Assembly: GCF_008039615.1 (NCBI RefSeq)
Contig: NZ_VDUZ01000044.1
Location: forward strand, 1 to 64,000
From: Vineibacter terrae
GTDB lineage: Bacteria > Pseudomonadota > Alphaproteobacteria > Reyranellales > Reyranellaceae
Direction of reading: 5' to 3'
Length of the DNA stretch: 64,000 nt
The notes beneath the pieces were generated by a model that was not told the origin of the DNA, ran no database searches, and saw nothing but the letters and a program-made list of their open reading frames with translations. Below, in pieces: positions 57,881 to 64,000 of the stretch. The translations under genes were made by a program, and so were the position numbers. How positions within the stretch are numbered: the first letter of the stretch is position 1; each line of letters opens with the position of its first letter.

Positions 57881-58399
57881 ATGCACCACAAGCTCCAGAG
57901 CATTCGGCGCGTCGCCGCGGTGGCGGCGTTCGCGGCAGCCCTTTCGGCGGTGGCTGCCTTGCCGGCTGCGGCCAACATGGGCGGCGGCAGCTCGGACCGT
58001 TCCACGCCGGCCAAGCCGGCCAATCCGGATTTCGAGAATGCCAAGGCGGCCATCGCAGCCAAGCAATATCCCAACGCCATCGGCTGGCTGCAGCGCGTGA
58101 TCGCCAACGAGCCCAACAACCCCGAGGCTTACAATCTGATGGGCTTCGCCACGCGCAAGTCCGGCAATCCTGCCGCCTCGCTGCAGTACTACCAGAAGGC
58201 GCTGTCGCTCGACCCCAAGCATCTGGGTGCGCATGAATACATCGGCGAGGCGTATCTGATGCTCGATCAGCCGCAGCGCGCCGATGAGCATCTCGCTCGG
58301 CTCGACCAGCTGTGCACCTTCGGCTGCAAGGAGTATCGCGACCTGAAGGCGGCGATCGCCAATTACAAGAAGGGCATCCGTCCGCAGGCGAATCGCTAG
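57881..58399 (+). CDS. Exported TPR-repeat protein
   Basis: A 172-residue protein with a signal peptide (ending LPAAANMGGG) and about three TPR motifs (AIGWLQRVIANEPNNPEAYN, SLQYYQKALSLDPKHLGAHE). It lies between the polyketide synthase and methyltransferase genes in the same direction. A start at 57881 with GGAGG is chosen over in-frame starts at 57860 and 57869. Its role in the locus is unknown; a periplasmic scaffold is a guess. Confidence 0.82.
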   Translation: MHHKLQSIRRVAAVAAFAAALSAVAALPAAANMGGGSSDRSTPAKPANPDFENAKAAIAAKQYPNAIGWLQRVIANEPNNPEAYNLMGFATRKSGNPAASLQYYQKALSLDPKHLGAHEYIGEAYLMLDQPQRADEHLARLDQLCTFGCKEYRDLKAAIANYKKGIRPQANR

Positions 58400-58494
58400 G
58401 TCCGCCACTCCCCGACGCGGTGCGGGCGTAAAGCAGAGGGTGCCTCTGCGCTCTCGCCGCTGCGGGACATGACGGGACGAGAGCAGAATACGCC

Positions 58495-59055
58495 ATGACA
58501 CCATTGGCCTGGCTGCTCGGCTTTGTTGTGTTGCAGCGTCTGGCGGAGCTGGCGCTGGCGCAACGCAACACGCGCCGTCTGCTGGCCCGGGGCGGACGCG
58601 AGGTCGGCGCCGGCCACTATCCGCTCTTCTTTCTCCTGCACGGCTCGTGGCTGCTGGCGATGGCGTTGACCGTGCCATGGTCCACCGAGCCGTCCTGGTT
58701 CCTGATCGCGGTGTTCTTCGCCCTGCAGGGGCTGCGTGTCTGGGTCGTGGCCAGCCTCGGGCCGTTCTGGACCACCCGCATCATCACCCTCGATGACACA
58801 CCGCTGGCCCGCCGAGGCCCCTACCGGTTGCTGAATCACCCGAACTATTGGGTTGTCGCCGGTGAGATTGCCGTGCTGCCGCTGGCTTTCGGCGCCTGGC
58901 CCATCGCGCTGGTCTGGTCGGTCCTCAATGCGCTGCTGCTGCGCCATCGCGTGCGCGTGGAGAATGCGGCGCTGGCAGCACGGGACCGGTCGGCGGCGGC
59001 GATGGCAGATCCCGGGCGTGCTCGTGGCACGACGTCTATAACGCCTCGCCCCTGA
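58495..59055 (+). CDS. Isoprenylcysteine-carboxyl-methyltransferase-like membrane protein
   Basis: A 186-residue membrane protein with about four helices and the ICMT-type C-terminal cofactor region (GPYRLLNHPNYWVVAGEIAV, RVRVENAAL). In known resorcinolic lipid loci an ICMT-like enzyme methylates the phenol made by the type III polyketide synthase. Its last 20 bases overlap the end of the convergent UbiH-type gene. Confidence 0.88.
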   Translation: MTPLAWLLGFVVLQRLAELALAQRNTRRLLARGGREVGAGHYPLFFLLHGSWLLAMALTVPWSTEPSWFLIAVFFALQGLRVWVVASLGPFWTTRIITLDDTPLARRGPYRLLNHPNYWVVAGEIAVLPLAFGAWPIALVWSVLNALLLRHRVRVENAALAARDRSAAAMADPGRARGTTSITPRP

Positions 59056-60337
59056 TCAGCCTGGGCAGGTCGCCGACCAGTCCCATCGCATGGCGCATGA
59101 AGAACCGTCGCAGCGGCGGCAGCCGGTTCACGGCGGCCAGCCCGACATCGCGCACCACGCGCAGCGGCGCCAGATCATTGGAGAACAGGCGGTTCAGCGT
59201 GTCGGTGGCGCCGATCATGCTCAGGCTGTCGACCCGGCGCCAGCGCTCGTAGTCTGCCAGGACCGATGCATGGCCGATATCCAGGCCCAGGCGGTAGGCG
59301 TCGGCCACAACCTCGGCCAGCGCGGCGGCGTCGCGCAGCCCCAGGTTCCAGCCCTGTCCGGCGATAGGGTGGATGCTGTGGGCAGCATCGCCGACCAGCG
59401 CCAGGCGCGTTGCGGTGAAATGCTCGGCGGCCTGGACCGACAACGGGTATGAGAAGCGAGGCCCCACCGCCTTGACAGCGCCGAGATGCTCGCCGAAGCG
59501 GCGGACGAACTCGTGTTGAAACTCCGCTTCGGGCAGACGCAGCAAGGTGGGCACGAGCGTGGTGTGTTCCGTCCAGACGATCGACGAGCGATGCGCGCCG
59601 CTGTCCGGATCGTCCGTCATGGGCAGGATGGCGAACGGTCCGGCCGGCAGGAATTTCTCCTGCGCCACACCGCGATGCGGCAGCTCGTGCTCTGCCGTGA
59701 CCACCAGGGCTGTCTGAGGGTAGTCGGCTCGGAGCAGCCGGATTCCGGCTTGTTCCCGCAATGCGCCGCCACGGCCTTCGGCCGAGACCAGTAGCGTCGC
59801 CCGGATCTTGCGGCCATCGGCCAGGGCCACACGGGCGTCATCCTCGCTGCGGACCGTGGTCGCGACATCGGCCGGTGCCAGCACGCGCACCGACGGCAGT
59901 GTCTCCAGGCGGCGGAACAAGGCCACGCGAATGTGACGATTTTCCACGATATGGCCCATCGGCGCGGCGGGCTCGCCCTCGCGGCCTGCCTGGCGATGAT
60001 CGAAATGCAGATGCAGCCGGGACACGGGCGCCGGACCGCCAGCCGGGTCGAGACGACCGTCCGAAATCCGGATGTCGAGGATCGGCTCGGCATGGGGGGC
60101 GATAGCAGGCCAGACCCCGATCGCCTCCAGCGCCCGCTGCGATCCGTGCGCGATTGCCGTCGTGCGGCCGTCGAATGTCGGGGCGACCTGTGCCGGCCCC
60201 GCCACGCGATCGATCACCGTGACGCGCAAGCCGGCCGATCCCAAGGCGGCCGCCAAGGTGGCGCCGATCAGGCCGGCGCCAATGATCAGGACATCCGCTG
60301 CTTGCTCGTCAGCCACGATCTTCGCGTTCCTGTTCAA
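59036..60337 (-). CDS. UbiH/UbiF-family FAD hydroxylase
   Basis: A 433-residue flavin monooxygenase. VLIIGAGLIGATLAAALGSA is the FAD-binding start, LVGDAAHSIHPIAGQGWNLG the family hallmark near residue 310. In alphaproteobacteria these enzymes hydroxylate ubiquinone precursors. Because the type III polyketide synthase locus is convergent beside it, a role in oxidising the resorcinol, as in SrsC of Streptomyces griseus, is possible but not favoured by the orientation. Confidence 0.88.
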   Translation of the reverse strand: MNRNAKIVADEQAADVLIIGAGLIGATLAAALGSAGLRVTVIDRVAGPAQVAPTFDGRTTAIAHGSQRALEAIGVWPAIAPHAEPILDIRISDGRLDPAGGPAPVSRLHLHFDHRQAGREGEPAAPMGHIVENRHIRVALFRRLETLPSVRVLAPADVATTVRSEDDARVALADGRKIRATLLVSAEGRGGALREQAGIRLLRADYPQTALVVTAEHELPHRGVAQEKFLPAGPFAILPMTDDPDSGAHRSSIVWTEHTTLVPTLLRLPEAEFQHEFVRRFGEHLGAVKAVGPRFSYPLSVQAAEHFTATRLALVGDAAHSIHPIAGQGWNLGLRDAAALAEVVADAYRLGLDIGHASVLADYERWRRVDSLSMIGATDTLNRLFSNDLAPLRVVRDVGLAAVNRLPPLRRFFMRHAMGLVGDLPRLIRGEAL

Positions 60338-60428
60338 GTTCTTCGGCCCCTAGGTGCGCCTTTTTTCGTCAGGCGCCAAGCATGCCGGCGGGCAAGAGGC
60401 AGCGTGTCGCGGCGAGGCTGTTCCTTGA

Positions 60429-60887
<459 letters not shown>

Positions 60888-60904
60888 GAACAGGGGACAA
60901 GAAG

Positions 60905-62284
60905 ATGACAATGCAGAAGGTTCGCGCCGTGGCGCTGGCGGCCGCGGGCGCCACGTTGACGGCGGTCTATTCGGCCAGTGTGCTGGCGCAGCAAGCGCCC
61001 GCTGCCGGCGCGCCGGCGACCCCGCCTGCAGCGCCGCCGGCACCCAAGCTCGATACCGGTGACACCGCCTGGATGCTGACGTCGACGGCGCTGGTGCTGA
61101 TGATGACCATCCCCGGCCTGGCGCTGTTCTACGCCGGCATGGTCCGTCGCAAGAACGTGCTGGCCACGGCCATGCAGAGCTTCGCCATCACGGCGCTGAT
61201 CACGGTGCTGTGGATGATCGTCGGCTACAGCCTCGCCTTCACCAAGGGCGGCGCCTGGGTGGGTGATCTCAGCCGGTTCTTCCTGCGCGGGTTGGCGATC
61301 GATTCGGTGCATGATCTGGCGAAGACCATCCCTGAATCGGTCTTCATGTGCTTCCAGATGACCTTTGCCATCATCACACCGGCGCTGATCACGGGCGCGT
61401 TCGCCGAGCGCATGAAGTTCTCGGCGATGATGTGGTTCATGGGCCTGTGGTCGATCCTGGTCTATGCGCCGATCGCCCACTGGGTGTGGGGCGGCGGCTT
61501 CCTCGGCGACTGGGGCGTGCTTGACTTCGCCGGTGGCACCGTCGTGCACATCAATGCCGGTGTCGCGGGCCTGGTCTGCGCGCTGGTGCTGGGCAAGCGC
61601 AAGGGCTACGGCAGCGAGAACCTGGCGCCGCACAACCTCGTGCTGTCGGTGATCGGCGCGTCGCTGCTGTGGGTCGGCTGGTTCGGTTTCAACGCCGGCT
61701 CGGCGGTGAGCGCCGGCACGTCGGCCGGCATGGCGATGGCCGTGACGCAGATCGCCACCGCGGCCGCGGCGCTGGGCTGGATGTTCGCGGAGTGGGCCGC
61801 ACGCGGCAAGCCTTCGGTGCTGGGCGTCATCTCCGGCGCCGTTGCCGGGCTGGTCGCGATCACGCCGGCTTCGGGCTTCGTCAACCCGACAGGGGCGCTG
61901 ATCATCGGCATCGTTGCCGGCGTCGTCTGCTTCTGGGCCGCGACCTCGCTCAAGAACATGCTGGGCTACGACGATTCGCTCGACGCGTTCGGCGTGCATG
62001 GCATTGGCGGTTTCATCGGCGCGGTGCTGACCGGCGTCTTCGCCACACAGCTGATCACCGGCAAGGTCGACGAGAAGAACCAGCCGGTGCCGGCCGGCCT
62101 GATCGATGGCAACGCCGGCCAGGTGCTGACCCAGATCTATGGCGCTGCCGTCACCATCGTGTACTGCGCGGTCGTTACCTTCATCATTCTCAAGATCGTC
62201 GACGTGATCATCGGCCTGCGTGTCGATCAGGAGCAGGAGATCGAAGGCCTCGACATCAACCTGCATGGTGAAACCGTGCACTGA
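60905..62284 (+). CDS. amtB: Ammonium transporter Amt, copy 1
   Basis: A 459-residue Amt protein. A signal peptide (ending ASVLAQQ) precedes the 11-helix core. The pore histidines lie in VVHINAGVAGL and FGVHGIGGFIGAVL, and the vestibule region FAERMKFSAMMWF is typical. It takes up ammonium across the inner membrane and is gated by PII. It starts 17 bp after the PII stop. Confidence 0.95.
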   Translation: MTMQKVRAVALAAAGATLTAVYSASVLAQQAPAAGAPATPPAAPPAPKLDTGDTAWMLTSTALVLMMTIPGLALFYAGMVRRKNVLATAMQSFAITALITVLWMIVGYSLAFTKGGAWVGDLSRFFLRGLAIDSVHDLAKTIPESVFMCFQMTFAIITPALITGAFAERMKFSAMMWFMGLWSILVYAPIAHWVWGGGFLGDWGVLDFAGGTVVHINAGVAGLVCALVLGKRKGYGSENLAPHNLVLSVIGASLLWVGWFGFNAGSAVSAGTSAGMAMAVTQIATAAAALGWMFAEWAARGKPSVLGVISGAVAGLVAITPASGFVNPTGALIIGIVAGVVCFWAATSLKNMLGYDDSLDAFGVHGIGGFIGAVLTGVFATQLITGKVDEKNQPVPAGLIDGNAGQVLTQIYGAAVTIVYCAVVTFIILKIVDVIIGLRVDQEQEIEGLDINLHGETVH

Positions 62285-62440
62285 GCTCAACGCCGCCCCT
62301 GGGCCGCCGCGCGCGGCACCCGCCCTCCGTCCGCGACGCGGATGGAGGGTGGAGGGGCCCAGGCCGCAGGTCGGTCGGGTCTCAGGGGCTGCCAGCGTTC
62401 CCTCCGCCGCCGGGCCTCGCACGTCCGGTGGCACCTGCAA

Positions 62441-62476
62441 CGCCCGGCGCCGTCCACGGTGTCCGGGCGTTTTTTT
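62441..62476 (+). terminator. Intrinsic terminator after amtB copy 1
   Basis: CGCCCGG (62441-62447) pairs with CCGGGCG (62463-62469), extended inward by CGCCGT/ACGGTG, followed by seven T residues. It separates the two PII-Amt units. The interval 62285-62643 is otherwise gene-free, with an AT-rich stretch near 62490-62590 that should hold the next promoter. Confidence 0.88.
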
Positions 62477-62499
62477 GCCCTACATCCCTGTTCGCCTAA

Positions 62500-62982
<483 letters not shown>

Positions 62983-63022
62983 CAATTGCCGACAAGCCGA
63001 TAATAAATGGGGGGAACGCGCG

Positions 63023-64000
63023 ATGCCCGCTTTTCTGACGTGCGCCCGACGGCCGGCTGCCGTCGGGTTTTTTGTGATGCTGCCGACCTTTGCCATCGCC
63101 GCCGACAACAAGGTGAAGATCGACAGCGGCGACACGGCGTGGGTGCTGGTGGCCACGGCCTTCGTGCTGCTGATGTCGATTCCGGGCTTGGCGTTGTTCT
63201 ACGCCGGCATGGTGCGCAAGAAGAACGTGCTGGCCACCACCGCCCAGACTCTTGCCACGGTTGCGCTGGTGTCGGTGCTGTGGGTCGTCGTCGGCTACAG
63301 CCTGGTGTTCACGCCTGGCAGCGCCGTCATCGGGGATCTGTCCCGCTTCCTGATGGCGGGCCTGAAGATGGACAGCGTGCACGAGGCAGCCAGGACGGTG
63401 CCGGAGAACGTCTTCATGATGTTCCAGCTCACGTTTGCCGCCATCACGCCGGCGATCGTGGTGGGTGCCGCTGCCGACCGTATCAAGTTCTCGGCGATGC
63501 TGTGGTTCATGGCGCTGTGGCTGCTGGCGGTCTACTGCCCTGTGGCGCACTGGGTCTGGGGTGGCGGCTTCCTGCAGAAGGCCGGCGTCCTCGATTTCGC
63601 CGGCGGCATCGTGGTGCATATCAACGCCGGCGTGGCCGGCCTGGTGCTGGCGCTGGTGCTCGGGCCGCGCCGCGGTTATCCGACCGAGAACATGGCGCCC
63701 CATAATCTCGTGCTGACGGTGGTCGGCGTCTCGCTGCTGTGGGTCGGCTGGTTCGGGTTCAACGGTGGCTCGGCCGTGGCGGCCGACGCGCGCGCCGGCA
63801 TGGCGATGACGGTGACCCATGTCTCGGCCGCGACAGCAGCGCTGGCGTGGATGTTCGCCGAGTGGGCAACGATGGGCAAGCCGAGCGTTCTGGGAATCGC
63901 CTCCGGTGCCGTCGCCGGGCTCGGCACGATCACGCCGGCATCCGGCTATGTCGACATCGGCGCGGCGCTGATCATCGGCCTGGTCGCGGGGCTGGGGTGC
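63023..64000 (+). CDS. Ammonium transporter Amt, copy 2 (partial at window end)
   Basis: The first 326 codons of an Amt protein; the end lies outside the window. A signal peptide (AAVGFFVMLPTFAIAADNKV) leads into the core (DTAWVLVATAFVLLMSIPGL), with the first pore histidine in VVHINAGVAGLVLALVLG. It is paralogous to the Amt at 60905. The ATG at 63023 follows GGGGGGA. Unusually, the signal-peptide codons contain an intrinsic-terminator-like hairpin (63045-63073). Confidence 0.92.
   Translation, partial: MPAFLTCARRPAAVGFFVMLPTFAIAADNKVKIDSGDTAWVLVATAFVLLMSIPGLALFYAGMVRKKNVLATTAQTLATVALVSVLWVVVGYSLVFTPGSAVIGDLSRFLMAGLKMDSVHEAARTVPENVFMMFQLTFAAITPAIVVGAAADRIKFSAMLWFMALWLLAVYCPVAHWVWGGGFLQKAGVLDFAGGIVVHINAGVAGLVLALVLGPRRGYPTENMAPHNLVLTVVGVSLLWVGWFGFNGGSAVAADARAGMAMTVTHVSAATAALAWMFAEWATMGKPSVLGIASGAVAGLGTITPASGYVDIGAALIIGLVAGLGC
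63045..63073 (+). terminator. Terminator-like hairpin inside the start of the second amt gene
   Basis: CCCGACGGC (63045-63053) pairs perfectly with GCCGTCGGG (63059-63067) around a 5-base loop, followed by six T residues. It looks like a normal rho-independent terminator, but sits 22 bp inside the amt reading frame and 62 bp after the PII stop. Confidence 0.65.

Noticed and set aside
56553-58571. A 672-codon minus-strand frame opposite the polyketide synthase
   Set aside because: No motif and low-complexity composition; the synthase triad is on the plus strand.
62427-62441. TGGCACCTGCAACGC as a sigma-54 promoter for the second PII gene
   Set aside because: The -12 element does not match (no TTGC at the right spacing), and it overlaps the terminator stem of the previous gene.

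Overview
The window looks like a chromosomal stretch from a high-GC, metabolically versatile soil or freshwater alphaproteobacterium. This is inferred from Bug-type tripartite tricarboxylate receptors, LIV-type ABC transport genes, FixJ-type response regulators with 'HEVNQP' kinases, two tandem PII-Amt pairs, a UbiH-type hydroxylase and families of long REP-like hairpins. A Rhodospirillales or Hyphomicrobiales relative (Reyranella-like) is a guess. I see no rRNA, tRNA, transposase, phage gene or CRISPR array. Region 1 (about 205-14232) is a catabolic and uptake island for an unidentified organic acid. It holds two paralogous acyl-CoA ligase plus Bug-receptor modules, an SMP-30-type lactonase, a LIV-type ABC transporter (binding protein at 4115, permeases and ATPases at 7047-10365), a thiolase-like enzyme paired with a DUF35 protein, and an IclR regulator. 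All four transcription units carry the same 15-bp operator type, TTYCA-W5-TGRAA (one site deviates at one half-site base), which ties the island into one probable IclR regulon. Region 2 (14490-22703) is mixed: a KamA/EpmB radical SAM enzyme, a secreted six-hairpin-type protein, two dienelactone hydrolases, a large 2OG-Fe(II) oxygenase-like protein with a probable remnant of a second copy, and a VapBC-type pair with its operator. Region 3 (22823-37921) holds a striking three-part promoter element (boxes at fixed offsets 0, 46 and 68) in front of three transcription units: a small exported protein, a sensor-less kinase / FixJ regulator / HlyD / MFS efflux operon, and an NDH-2-like flavoprotein followed by acetoacetate decarboxylase, patatin and 3-hydroxybutyrate dehydrogenase genes. 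Two paralogous winged-helix/TolB-like/TPR regulators flank this region. Region 4 (38228-42300) has a TPP riboswitch and thiC, a PIN-domain toxin-antitoxin pair, a UPF0158 protein and a YbjN-like exported protein. Region 5 (42730-54772) contains a full-length Lhr helicase, a polar amino-acid ABC transporter, an epoxide-hydrolase-like enzyme, an OsmC protein, a YeeE/YedE sulfur transporter and an EmrB-type exporter. Region 6 (54925-64000) contains a BTAD regulator fused to an alpha/beta hydrolase, a type III polyketide synthase with a TPR protein and an isoprenylcysteine-methyltransferase-like membrane enzyme (an alkylresorcinol- or alkylpyrone-type locus), a UbiH-family hydroxylase, and the duplicated PII-Amt nitrogen module. 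The last gene, a second ammonium transporter, runs off the window end.
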